Of a stretch of 64,000 bases of DNA, positions 25,301 to 32,674 are shown piece after piece (the first letter of the stretch is position 1; each line of letters begins with the position of its first letter). The position numbers and the translations under genes are program-made. Source of the stretch: Klebsiella sp. WP3-W18-ESBL-02 (GTDB lineage: Bacteria; Pseudomonadota; Gammaproteobacteria; Enterobacterales; Enterobacteriaceae); NCBI RefSeq assembly GCF_014168815.1, contig NZ_AP021972.1, forward strand, positions 3,100,001 to 3,164,000, given 5' to 3'. The notes under the pieces are model-generated. The model saw nothing but the letters and a program-made list of their open reading frames with translations, made no database searches and was not told where the DNA came from.

Positions 25301-26358
25301 AGAAACACATTCAGGCCATGCGCGCCAAAGGCCGCACCGTGTTCCAGGCCGCGCGTGAAAATGCCGAAGACAGCCGCGAATGGCAGAGTGGGACCTTTAT
25401 CCCACCGACGCTGATTGAACTCGACAGCTTCGACGAGCTGAAAAAAGAGGTCTTTGGTCCGGTGCTGCACGTTGTTCGCTACAGCCGCAACCAGCTGGAT
25501 CAGTTGATCGCGCAGATCAACGCCTCGGGCTACGGTCTGACCCTGGGCGTGCACACCCGCATTGATGAAACCATTGCGCAGGTGACCGGCAGCGCGAAAG
25601 TCGGCAACCTGTACGTTAACCGGAATATGGTGGGCGCAGTGGTTGGGGTGCAGCCGTTCGGCGGTGAAGGCCTCTCCGGCACCGGCCCGAAAGCGGGCGG
25701 CCCGATGTACCTGTATCGCCTGCTGGCGAGCCGCCCGGAAACGGCGCTGGCGAAAACGCTGGCACGCCAGGACGCCGGTCAGGCCGTCGATACTCAGCTG
25801 AAAACGCTGCTGGAAAAACCGCTGACCGAACTGCAGGGCTGGATGGCCGATCGCCCGGCGCTGCTGGCGATCAGCAAGCAGTACAGCGAGCTGGCACAGG
25901 CCGGCACCCAGCGGGTGCTGCCGGGCCCCACCGGCGAGCGCAACACCTGGACGCTGGTCCCACGCGAACGAGTGCTGTGCGTGGCGGATAACGAAACGGA
26001 CCTGCTGACCCAGCTGTCTGCAGTGATGGCAGTAGGCAGTGAAGTGCTGTGGCAGGATGCGCCACTGCAACGTGAGCTGGTGAAATCATTGCCGAAAGCG
26101 GTGAGCGAACGTATCCACTTCGCGAAGCCGGAAACGCTGATGAACGCCTTCTTCGATGCGGTGATTTACCACGGTGATTCTGACCAGCTGCGCGAACTGT
26201 GCGAACAGGTGGCGGCGCGCGACGGGGCGATTGTGTCGGTGCAGGGTTTTGCCCGCGGTGAAACCAACCTGCTGCTGGAGCGTCTGTACCATGAGCGTTC
26301 GCTCAGCGTGAACACCGCCGCAGCGGGCGGAAACGCCAGCTTGATGACGATTGGTTAA
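22396..26358 (+). CDS. putA: PutA, proline dehydrogenase / P5C dehydrogenase and put repressor
   Basis: 1320 residues, exactly the E. coli length. Order: ribbon-helix-helix DNA-binding domain (1-47, MGTTTMGVKLDDATRERIKS), alpha-helical linker, FAD proline dehydrogenase barrel (about 260-610), NAD-dependent glutamate-semialdehyde (P5C) dehydrogenase (about 650-1120, with FDSAGQRCSALR holding the catalytic Cys), and a C-terminal domain. It oxidises proline to glutamate at the membrane and represses putA/putP without proline. The ATG at 22396 is chosen over an upstream in-frame start because of AGGAG at 22383 and the E. coli N-terminus. Long antisense ORFs inside are shadows. Confidence 0.97.
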   Translation: MGTTTMGVKLDDATRERIKSAATRIDRTPHWLIKQAIFNYLEKLENDELLPELPALLSGAANESDETPQPADDNPQPFLEFAEQILPQSVTRAAITAAWRRSETDAVPMLLEQARLPQPIAEQAHQLAWKLAEKLRNQKTASGRAGMVQSLLQEFSLSSQEGVALMCLAEALLRIPDKATRDALIRDKISNGNWQSHIGRSPSLFVNAATWGLLFTGKLVSTHNETSLSRSLNRIIGKSGEPLVRKGVDMAMRLMGEQFVTGETIAEALANARKLEEKGFRYSYDMLGEAALTAADAQAYMVSYQQAIHAIGKASNGRGIYEGPGISIKLSALHPRYSRAQYDRVMDELYPRLKSLTLLARQYDIGINIDAEEADRLEISLDLLEKLCFEPALAGWNGIGFVIQAYQKRCPFVIDYLIDLATRSRRRLMIRLVKGAYWDSEIKRAQMDGLEGYPVYTRKVYTDVSYLACAKKLLGVPNLIYPQFATHNAHTLAAIYQLAGNNYYPGQYEFQCLHGMGEPLYEQVVGKVADGKLNRPCRIYAPVGTHETLLAYLVRRLLENGANTSFVNRIADSSLPLDELVADPVLAVEKMALQEGASGLPHPKIPLPRDLYGSGRVNSAGLDLANEHRLASLSSSLLNSALHKWTAKPMLEHPVADGDMLSVINPAEPKDIVGYVREASEQEVEQALESAVNNAPIWFATPPQERAAILERAAVLMEDQMQPLMGILVREAGKTFSNAIAEVREAVDFLHYYAGQVRDDFDNETHRPLGPVVCISPWNFPLAIFMGQIAAALAAGNSVLAKPAEQTPLIAAQGIALLLEAGVPAGVVQLLPGRGETVGAQLTSDARVRGVMFTGSTEVAGLLQRNIATRLDAQGRPTPLIAETGGMNAMIVDSSALTEQVVVDVVASAFDSAGQRCSALRVLCLQDDVADHTLTMLRGAMAECRMGNPGRLTTDIGPVIDAEAKAGIEKHIQAMRAKGRTVFQAARENAEDSREWQSGTFIPPTLIELDSFDELKKEVFGPVLHVVRYSRNQLDQLIAQINASGYGLTLGVHTRIDETIAQVTGSAKVGNLYVNRNMVGAVVGVQPFGGEGLSGTGPKAGGPMYLYRLLASRPETALAKTLARQDAGQAVDTQLKTLLEKPLTELQGWMADRPALLAISKQYSELAQAGTQRVLPGPTGERNTWTLVPRERVLCVADNETDLLTQLSAVMAVGSEVLWQDAPLQRELVKSLPKAVSERIHFAKPETLMNAFFDAVIYHGDSDQLRELCEQVAARDGAIVSVQGFARGETNLLLERLYHERSLSVNTAAAGGNASLMTIG

Positions 26359-26367
26359 GATTTTCAA

Positions 26368-26385
26368 ACCCGGCGATTGCCGGGT
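26368..26385 (+). terminator. Hairpin directly after putA
   Basis: ACCCGGC / GCCGGGT with GATT loop, ten nt after the putA stop, without a T-run. It is the exact reverse complement of the hairpin at 26504. Confidence 0.5.
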
Positions 26386-26407
26386 AAGACTGATGACAAC
26401 ATCCGCA

Positions 26408-26440
26408 ATGCCCGATGGCGCTACGCTTATCGGGCCTACG
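26408..26440. repeat. REP unit after putA
   Basis: GCCCGATGGCGCTACGCTTA / CGGGCC type, between the two putA hairpins. Confidence 0.7.
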
Positions 26441-26503
26441 TGGATGGCGTCGCTGATTGAAATCGACATCCGGCACCGCGCGAGCGGGTTTGTCTGCAAT
26501 CTG

Positions 26504-26526
26504 ACCCGGCAATCGCCGGGTTTTTT
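26504..26526 (+). terminator. Second putA hairpin with T-run
   Basis: ACCCGGC / GCCGGGT with AATC loop followed by six T. A normal terminator in the putA direction. Confidence 0.75.
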
Positions 26527-26532
26527 ATGGGG

Positions 26533-26571
26533 AGGCCGGATAAGGCGTTTACGCCGCCATCAGGCCGGCCT
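26533..26571. repeat. REP unit before the MATE gene end
   Basis: GCCGGATAAGGCGTTTACGC and complementary half, reaching the MATE stop codon. Confidence 0.72.
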
Positions 26572-27910
26572 AAAACATCGACTTCGTTGTCCACACCCGG
26601 CTGCGCCAGCGGCGGTACATCAGTATCGCCCGCAGCCCTTCATCAATAATATAGGCCAGCCAGACCCCCACCAGCCCCAGCCCGATGTACACGCCGAGGC
26701 AATACGAAAACGGCAGGCTGATAATCCACATCACAATAATGCCGCAGATAAACGGAAAGCGAACGTCGCCGGTGGCATTCAGGCTGCTGATCACAATGAT
26801 ATTGGTCGCACGCCCCAGTTCCAGCAAAATAGACAGTAAAAACAGCTTACGGGTTAGCGCGATAATTTCCTGATTCGGGGTAAAGAGCTGCATGATCGGC
26901 GCAGCCAGCAGGTAGATAACCACGCTGATAGAAAACGCCACCGCCAGCCCGAGGCGCCAGCTTTTCAGCCCCTGCCGGTAGGCGGACTCAATCTCCCTTG
27001 CCCCCACCGCACGGCCGATAATAATCTGCGAGGCCTGGCCTATCGACATCGCAAACAGCGCGACGAACTGACTGATGGTCGAGGCGTAAACTTTGGTCGT
27101 CAGCGCCTCGGTGCCCAGAAAAGCGATAATTCCGGTGACCACCAGCTGCGACCCGGCATAGGAGAGGTTCTCACCCGCCGATGGCAGGCCGAAGCGCAAA
27201 ATCGCGCCGAGTATTTTGCGCGAGCAGTGGCGCAGGTTTTGCCAGCGAAAGGCATAGCCGATGTACTTTTTCAGCATCCACGCCGACATCAGCATCCCCA
27301 CAACGTTGGCAATGCACACCGCGATACCGACACCGGTAACGCCAAGCCCAAGGAAGCTCAGCTGGCCGTACAGAAACAGATAGTTAAATACCACGTTGAT
27401 AATGCTGACGGCGATCGGCACCAGCATAGCCTGACGCACGTAGCCGTGGGTACGTAGAATCGGCAGGATGGAGGAGTACAGCGCAATAACCACCGAAATG
27501 CCGCCGATAATACGAATAAACGGCGACCCCACTGTCACCAGTTCGTCGCTGAGCCCCAGCAGCCGTAGGAAGGTATCGCCAAACAGCACAAACACCAGGC
27601 TCATCGCCACGCCGATCAGAAACGCGACCACCAGCCCGTTGGTGATCACCCGCTCAATGCGCCGGAAGCGCTTCGCCCCCAGCAGCTGCGCCACCACAAT
27701 TTGCACGCCGACGGTCAGAAAGCCGTAGAAGATCACCGAAATGGCAAGGATCTGGTTAGCCACGCCGGTGGCGGCCACGGCCTCATCCGAGTAGTGCCCC
27801 AGCATAAAAACGCTCACGTAGCCCAGCATCAACCGCAAAAGTTGTTCCACAAATATCGGCCACGCCAGAGTAAAAAGCCCCAGCCGCACCTGACTTTCCG
27901 TGCCCGTCAT
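26570..27910 (-). CDS. MATE-family multidrug/cation exporter
   Basis: 446 residues with 12 membrane segments arranged as two related halves, MatE family (NorM/DinF type). The first half holds FVEQLLRLMLGYVSVFMLGHYSDEA, the usual first-helix pattern. ATG at 27910 (MTGTESQVRLGLF) has GGGAG ahead; an upstream ATG in the same frame lacks support. It stands alone between putA and an LprI-like gene. Substrate unknown; sodium- or proton-driven drug export is the family role. E. coli has rutR here directly next to putA, so this gene is an insertion. Confidence 0.88.
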   Translation of the reverse strand: MTGTESQVRLGLFTLAWPIFVEQLLRLMLGYVSVFMLGHYSDEAVAATGVANQILAISVIFYGFLTVGVQIVVAQLLGAKRFRRIERVITNGLVVAFLIGVAMSLVFVLFGDTFLRLLGLSDELVTVGSPFIRIIGGISVVIALYSSILPILRTHGYVRQAMLVPIAVSIINVVFNYLFLYGQLSFLGLGVTGVGIAVCIANVVGMLMSAWMLKKYIGYAFRWQNLRHCSRKILGAILRFGLPSAGENLSYAGSQLVVTGIIAFLGTEALTTKVYASTISQFVALFAMSIGQASQIIIGRAVGAREIESAYRQGLKSWRLGLAVAFSISVVIYLLAAPIMQLFTPNQEIIALTRKLFLLSILLELGRATNIIVISSLNATGDVRFPFICGIIVMWIISLPFSYCLGVYIGLGLVGVWLAYIIDEGLRAILMYRRWRSRVWTTKSMF

Positions 27911-28097
27911 CACTGACAATCTCCCTTGTTTCACACCCAGCGTGGGATCATCAACCTTCTCGACCAAAGGCGTCTATCCGAACATTGCGCTGGCTTTGAA
28001 ATTCAGAAAAACGCACGCTGGTTGGAGGAGATTCCAGGTTAAAATCGTGTTATATCCAGAGCCTATGCTCGGGAAGCCTACTTTTGGGAGTCAACGA

Positions 28098-28493
28098 ATG
28101 AAATCTGTTTTACCGGCCCTCGCCCTGCTGTTAACCAGCGGCTATGCGCTGGCCGACGAATGCGCCAGCGCCAATACCCAGGCCGAGATGAACGCCTGCG
28201 CCGCCGAGCAGTATCAGGCAGCGGATAAGAAGCTCAATCAGACCTGGCAGGACGTACTAAAGCGCGCGGAACCGACCCAGCGCGATTTACTGAAAAAAGC
28301 CCAGACGGCGTGGATTGCCCTGCGCGATGCCGACTGTGCGTTTCTCAGCTCCAGCACCCACGGCGGCAGCGTACAGCCGATGATCAACAGCCAGTGCCTG
28401 ACCGATAAAACCACCGAGCGCGAAGCGTTTCTCGCCTCGCTGCTCCAGTGTGAAGAGGGTGACCTGAGCTGCCCTCTACCGCCCGCCAGCTAG
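28098..28493 (+). CDS. LprI-like secreted protein (DUF1311)
   Basis: 131 residues: signal peptide (MKSVLPALALLLTSGYALA), then a small cysteine-containing helical domain (DECASANTQAEMNACAAEQY, LNQTWQDVL, WIALRDADC), the pattern of the DUF1311/LprI lysozyme-inhibitor group. Located in the periplasm. ATG at 28098 with GGGAG upstream; the open frame begins earlier inside the divergent MATE promoter area. Its stop overlaps the rutR stop in a shared CTAG. Confidence 0.82.
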   Translation: MKSVLPALALLLTSGYALADECASANTQAEMNACAAEQYQAADKKLNQTWQDVLKRAEPTQRDLLKKAQTAWIALRDADCAFLSSSTHGGSVQPMINSQCLTDKTTEREAFLASLLQCEEGDLSCPLPPAS

Positions 28494-29128
28494 CGCACAC
28501 GAATACCGTCGATAATGATCCGCTGGACGTTCTCGACGGTTTGCTGGAAGAAATCCTCATCGCGCAGCGTTTTGCCGGTCACCGCCTCAACCTGAGTGGC
28601 GAAGTCCGCATAGTGCTGCGTGGTGGCCCAAATCATAAAAATCAGGTGGTGCGGATCGACCGGTGCGAGTTTGCCGCTCTTCACCCACGCGGCGACGATC
28701 GCCGACTTATCGGCTACCAGCTGTTTCAGATCGCCGGTTAACGCGTCCATCACCAGCGGCGCCCCCTGAAGCATTTCCAGACAAAACAGCTTAGAAGCCT
28801 GCGGGTAGTCGCGCGAAACCTCCAGCTTGCGGCGAATATATTCGCCGATGGCCGCCAGCGGCGCCAGATCTTCGCGAAAGGCGCGCAGCGGCGCCAGCCA
28901 GATATCGAGGATCTGCTGCATGACGGCAACGTACAGCGCCTCTTTTGACGGGAAGTAGTACAGCAGATTCGTCTTTGACACCCCGGCCAGCTCGGCAACC
29001 TGATCCAACCGGGTGCCGTGGATGCCATACTGGGAAAAGGTATTTAGCGCAGCGTTGAGTATCGCCTGTTTTTTGGCGCTTACCGCCTGAGAACGTTTGC
29101 CGCTTTTCTTTACTGCATCCTGAGCCAT
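28490..29128 (-). CDS. rutR: RutR, TetR-family pyrimidine-responsive regulator
   Basis: 212 residues, the E. coli length. N-terminal TetR HTH (QYGIHGTRLDQVAELAGVSKTNLLYYFPSKEALY), C-terminal uracil-binding domain. ATG at 29128 (MAQDAVKKSGKRSQAVS). In E. coli it represses the divergent rutABCDEFG operon and adjusts pyrimidine, purine and glutamate genes. Here the next genes are ymdF and wrbA and no rutA-G is present, so only the wider regulon can apply unless rut genes lie elsewhere. It is convergent with the LprI-like gene. Confidence 0.94.
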   Translation of the reverse strand: MAQDAVKKSGKRSQAVSAKKQAILNAALNTFSQYGIHGTRLDQVAELAGVSKTNLLYYFPSKEALYVAVMQQILDIWLAPLRAFREDLAPLAAIGEYIRRKLEVSRDYPQASKLFCLEMLQGAPLVMDALTGDLKQLVADKSAIVAAWVKSGKLAPVDPHHLIFMIWATTQHYADFATQVEAVTGKTLRDEDFFQQTVENVQRIIIDGIRVR

Positions 29129-29246
29129 ACGCCCTCTCCTTGTGAATTCCCCTCTATTTTGCGTATCGCGTCGCCCTGCTTCAACCCCCAAAAAAACACC
29201 GCCGGTAAAACCGGCGGTGGGCAGAGAAAAATGCCGTCAGCCGCGC

Positions 29247-29423
29247 CTAGGTTCCGCGATGGCTACCGTGACTGTTTTTCCCGCCTTTCTTACCCGCTTC
29301 CGAGGCGCGCTGGGGATCGTTTTTAAAATTCCCGCCGCTGTGCTGGCCTCCCTTACGACCTGCTTCTGCTGCTCTTTCCCGGTCTTCAGCAAAATTACCG
29401 GAACCGCCGCGATGATTTGCCAT
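29247..29423 (-). CDS. ymdF: YmdF, KGG-repeat stress protein
   Basis: 58 residues, GsiB/YciG-like, rich in Gly, Lys and Ser with repeated KGG motifs (EAGRKGGQHSGG, EAGKKGGKNSHG). Near-identical to E. coli YmdF. ATG at 29423 (MANHRGGSGNF) preceded by GGGAGGT; the longer open frame upstream is not supported. YmdF/YciG proteins are sigma-S-dependent and linked to stationary phase and motility. Confidence 0.88.
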   Translation of the reverse strand: MANHRGGSGNFAEDRERAAEAGRKGGQHSGGNFKNDPQRASEAGKKGGKNSHGSHRGT

Positions 29424-29653
29424 GACTGACCTCCCGTTAAGAGAACGACATCGTGCATGACGTCGATGTAAAGCGTCATCACCCGCGAGATTGCGCGGGT
29501 AGTCATAAGCGTAGCTGGCAAAGACAGGCACCGCAGCGGCTGGATATATTTTGACATATCTGCCGTCGGGTTTTAGGTTTTCCCCCTCACGCCAGGCGAT
29601 AACCAACGCTTGCGGCAGGGAAAAGCGGCGGGAGAAAAATGTATCGTGATGCG

Positions 29654-29962
29654 TCAGCGTGATTTTAGTACTCCCAGGTAGGTGCCGTTCTTCATTAACC
29701 TCACCTTACCCGTGCGTTTGTGGAACACGATGCGGTACGGCCCGTGAACAAACACATCGGCGTCGGCGCTGTATTCCTGTTTTCGCGCCGCCTCACCGTT
29801 CACCCTCACCGCGTCGCCCGCGCGCGTGACGGTGATACCAAACCCGTGATACGCGCGCTTTTTCGCCACCTGCGTGTACTGCGTCACCGCCTGCGCAGAT
29901 GCCAGCGTGACCGCCAGCAGGCTCGCGCCCATCAGCGCTGCCGCAACCATCCGTTTTTTCAT
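29654..29962 (-). CDS. Small secreted protein, unknown function
   Basis: 102 residues: signal peptide (MKKRMVAAALMGASLLAVTLASAQA), then a basic 75-residue mature part (YHGFGITVTRAGDAVRVNGE, FHKRTGKVRLMKNGTYLG) that could form a small beta fold. Periplasmic or outer-surface. No family recognised. It stands alone between ymdF and wrbA, with 230 nt to ymdF. Confidence 0.65.
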   Translation of the reverse strand: MKKRMVAAALMGASLLAVTLASAQAVTQYTQVAKKRAYHGFGITVTRAGDAVRVNGEAARKQEYSADADVFVHGPYRIVFHKRTGKVRLMKNGTYLGVLKSR

Positions 29963-30150
29963 TCATCTTCCGTCATTGCGCTGAATCATTCGCAGGCATT
30001 GTCCTGATAAGACGGGGCGGTTTTGTTGATGATAATCAATCAAATAAATAATTAATGCTCAGTATTATTTATTATGGTTATTAATAACATATCCATTTTC
30101 ACTCAAAACCTGAGCAAGTTTCGTTTAATAAAGCAGCAAACGAACGCAAT

Positions 30151-30179
30151 CGGCAATTAATTGCCGCTGCGATGCAGCG
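30151..30179. promoter_or_regulatory. Nested palindromes ahead of wrbA
   Basis: Perfect 16-bp palindrome CGGCAATTAATTGCCG (30151-30166), immediately followed by the hairpin CGCTGC / GCAGCG (30165-30179), about 75-100 nt before wrbA. Probably a regulator site or leader hairpin; the regulator is not known to me. The remainder of 29963-30250 is AT-rich without a gene. Confidence 0.45.
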
Positions 30180-30250
30180 AATCCTGCAACACGAACTATG
30201 CTTATTGGAGCTTGTTACGTAACCAACGAATTTGACACAGGAGAGTTAAG

Positions 30251-30856
30251 ATGAGTGGAAATGCAAGTGTTCTGGTGCTCTATTATTCTATGTATGGACA
30301 CATTGAAACGATGGCCAAAGCCGTTGCTGAAGGCGCAAACAAAGTCGATGGCGTAGACGTTGTCATCAAGCGCGTACCAGAAACCATGCAAGCAGAAGCA
30401 TTTGCGAAAGCCGGCGGCAAAGCACAGGCGGTCCCTGTAGCCACCCCGCAGGAACTGGCAAACTACGATGCCATTATCTTCGGTACCCCCACCCGGTTCG
30501 GCAACATGGCCGGACAAATGCGTACCTTCCTCGATCAAACCGGCGGTCTGTGGGCATCCGGCGCGCTGTACGGCAAACTGGCGAGCGTCTTTAGCTCTAC
30601 CGGTACCGGTGGCGGCCAGGAACAGACCATCACTTCGACCTGGACGACGCTCGCCCACCACGGTATGGTCATTGTACCGATCGGTTATGCGGCACAAGAA
30701 CTGTTTGATATTTCGCAGGTGCGTGGCGGTACGCCGTATGGCGCAACCACCATTGCTGGTGCCGATGGTTCACGTCAACCAAGCCAGGAAGAGCTGGCGA
30801 TTGCCCGCTATCAGGGCGAATACGTCGCAGGCCTGGCGGTTAAATTAAAAGGCTAA
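30251..30856 (+). CDS. wrbA: WrbA, NAD(P)H:quinone oxidoreductase
   Basis: 201 residues; tetrameric flavodoxin-like FMN protein that reduces quinones by two electrons. Motifs LVLYYSMYGHIETMA (phosphate-binding loop), GTPTRFGNMAGQMR and SSTGTGGGQEQT are essentially identical to E. coli. The N-terminus is 4 residues longer (MSGNASVLVL). AGGAGAG precedes the ATG. Followed 16 nt later by yccJ. Confidence 0.96.
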   Translation: MSGNASVLVLYYSMYGHIETMAKAVAEGANKVDGVDVVIKRVPETMQAEAFAKAGGKAQAVPVATPQELANYDAIIFGTPTRFGNMAGQMRTFLDQTGGLWASGALYGKLASVFSSTGTGGGQEQTITSTWTTLAHHGMVIVPIGYAAQELFDISQVRGGTPYGATTIAGADGSRQPSQEELAIARYQGEYVAGLAVKLKG

Positions 30857-30872
30857 TTGAGGGAGAAGAGAT

Positions 30873-31100
30873 ATGCCCACACAAGAAGGCAAAACACATC
30901 ATATCGGTGAATGGGCGAGCTTGCGCAACACTTCACCAGAGATCGCCGAAGCGATTTTTGAACTCGCAAAATATGATGAAAAAGCGGCGGAACAAATCTG
31001 GGAAGAAGGCAGCGATGCCGTCCTGGAGCTGGCCTTCAGCAAAACAGATAAAGACTCTCTGTTCTGGGGCGAACAAACCATCGAACGTAAAAACGTTTGA
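30873..31100 (+). CDS. yccJ: YccJ, small cytoplasmic protein
   Basis: 75 residues, close to E. coli YccJ over the full length (GEWASLRNTSPEIAEAIFEL, SLFWGEQTIERKNV). Function unknown; always behind wrbA and co-transcribed with it under sigma-S control in E. coli. In E. coli agp follows; here it does not. Confidence 0.92.
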   Translation: MPTQEGKTHHIGEWASLRNTSPEIAEAIFELAKYDEKAAEQIWEEGSDAVLELAFSKTDKDSLFWGEQTIERKNV

Positions 31101-31108
31101 TCCGAGCG

Positions 31109-31165
31109 TGTAGGCCAGATAAGGCAACGCCGCTATCCGGGATAGCGCTATACTTATCAGGCCTA
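31109..31165. repeat. REP pair after yccJ
   Basis: TAGGCCAGATAAGGCAACGC and CAGGCCTA-type halves, with a GCGGATAGC-like centre. Confidence 0.65.
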
Positions 31166-31179
31166 CAAAATTCATTCAG

Positions 31180-31217
31180 TAGCCCGGCCAGCCATCGCGA
31201 CGCCGGGCTATTTTTTT
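31180..31217 (+). terminator. Terminator after wrbA-yccJ
   Basis: TAGCCCGGC / GCCGGGCTA with a 13-nt loop and seven T. It is a REP unit acting as terminator; the permease on the other strand ends at 31216. Confidence 0.75.
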
Positions 31218-31899
31218 ATACCCTCAGTCGCCGCTGCCAGCGCTTTGCCCCCCTTTCCAGGCCGAAACACAGCAGATAATAGACGACGCCGATAAAGGCA
31301 AAGATTGCCGTCGGATAGATTTGCACGCGGTTGTTCACCTGCCCGGCCACGGTCGTCAACTCCGGTACGTTAACGATAAACGCCAGCGATGTATCCTTGA
31401 GCAGGCCGATAAAAATACCCACCAACGACGGCAGTACGTTGCGCAGCGTTTGCGGTAGCAGAATCCGCCACAGGATTTGGCCGGCGCTAAAGCCCTGCGT
31501 CAACGCCGCTTCATACTGCCCGCCCGGCAGCGCATGCAGCCCGGCCAGCACCGAGTGCATTACCGAGGCGGCGGTAAACCACGCCAGCGCAAAAGTCACC
31601 GTCACCGCGCCTGGCATATCGCTGCCGGTCAGCATCGGCAGCAGATACCACAGCCAGAAGATGACAAAAATCAGCGGAATACCGCGAATAATCTCTGCCC
31701 ACAGATACAACAGGCGACGCACGGTGCCGGGAAAACGCCACGCTGCGCAGGCCAGCAGTACGCCGCCCGGTAGCGCCATGGCCCCCGCCCCCAGCGCCAT
31801 CATTAGCGTGAGCACGACCCCGCCGGGCTCTCCCTCGGCCAGCCGCCCCCACAGCAGATAGTCGAGATTATCCACGATCGTCGCCAGACTAGCGTTCAT
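31216..31899 (-). CDS. Polar amino-acid ABC transporter permease (HisM/GltK type)
   Basis: 227 residues from the ATG at 31899 (MNASLATIV); an earlier in-frame ATG adds seven residues. Five membrane segments, EAA loop (YEAALTQGFSAGQILWRILLPQTLRN). Its start overlaps the upstream permease by 11 nt, so translation is coupled. Last gene of the binding protein, ATPase, permease, permease operon. Confidence 0.85.
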   Translation of the reverse strand: MNASLATIVDNLDYLLWGRLAEGEPGGVVLTLMMALGAGAMALPGGVLLACAAWRFPGTVRRLLYLWAEIIRGIPLIFVIFWLWYLLPMLTGSDMPGAVTVTFALAWFTAASVMHSVLAGLHALPGGQYEAALTQGFSAGQILWRILLPQTLRNVLPSLVGIFIGLLKDTSLAFIVNVPELTTVAGQVNNRVQIYPTAIFAFIGVVYYLLCFGLERGAKRWQRRLRV

Positions 31900-32674
31900 G
31901 CTGTATACCTCTCTGCGCAATGGCCGCCCGACGCCGTCGCATCGATACTCCGTGCGGTTTCGGCCCCAGGCGGCTCAACAGCAGCCCCAGCACCACGCCG
32001 GTCAGCAGATACAGTACGGTGCCCACGGCGAAGGCCTCCAGCGCATGGGCGTTATAGCTTTCAATCTGCCGTACCTGATAGGTCAGTTCGGCAAAGCCAA
32101 TGCCGCTCGCCAGCGAAGAGAGCTTCATCAGGTTAAGATATTGCCCAACCACCGGCTGCCAGGCGTTCGCCAGCCCCTGCGGCAACAGAATATGGCGCAG
32201 CAGGCTGGCATGCGAAAAACCCTGCGCCAGCGCGGCTTCCCGCTGACCGTCGGGGACGCTGCGTAGCCCGGCGGCTATCTCTTCGACCAGAAACGCCGAC
32301 GTGAACACGCCAAGGCCCCACGCTGAACAGAGAAACTCGGGCGTCAGCCACCAGACATTACCCGGCAGAATTGACCAGTCGTGCGGATCGTTAACGAAGT
32401 CGCGTACGATCTGCGGCAAAAAATTCCAGCCGGCAAAGTACCAGAACAACAGCTGCACCAGCAGCGGTGTATTGCGAAAAAGCGAGACCCACACGGCGGC
32501 CACCGCCGCACCACCGCGACCGCCCGCCAGCCGCAGCAGCAAAAACAGCACCGCCAGCAGGCTGGCCAGCGCCATGCCGGCAAGCGTCACCCAGAGGGTG
32601 GTGAGAAAACCGGAGAGTATCCACTGCAAAGGCTGCCCGCTGAGCACGCCCTGCCAATCAAAAGGAATCATCAC
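31889..32674 (-). CDS. Polar amino-acid ABC transporter permease (second)
   Basis: 261 residues, membrane segments and EAA loop (GQREAALAQGFSHASLLRHILLPQGL). GltJ-like. It overlaps the ATPase gene by 4 nt (ATGA). Two different permeases as here are usual for glutamate/aspartate/glutamine-type transporters. The Arg-rich tail (KPHGVSMRRRRAAIAQRGIQ) is cytoplasmic. Confidence 0.85.
   Translation of the reverse strand: MMIPFDWQGVLSGQPLQWILSGFLTTLWVTLAGMALASLLAVLFLLLRLAGGRGGAAVAAVWVSLFRNTPLLVQLLFWYFAGWNFLPQIVRDFVNDPHDWSILPGNVWWLTPEFLCSAWGLGVFTSAFLVEEIAAGLRSVPDGQREAALAQGFSHASLLRHILLPQGLANAWQPVVGQYLNLMKLSSLASGIGFAELTYQVRQIESYNAHALEAFAVGTVLYLLTGVVLGLLLSRLGPKPHGVSMRRRRAAIAQRGIQHER

Noticed and set aside
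24250..26070. 606-codon open frame antisense to putA
   Set aside because: Shadow of putA; low-complexity product, no start signal, no family.
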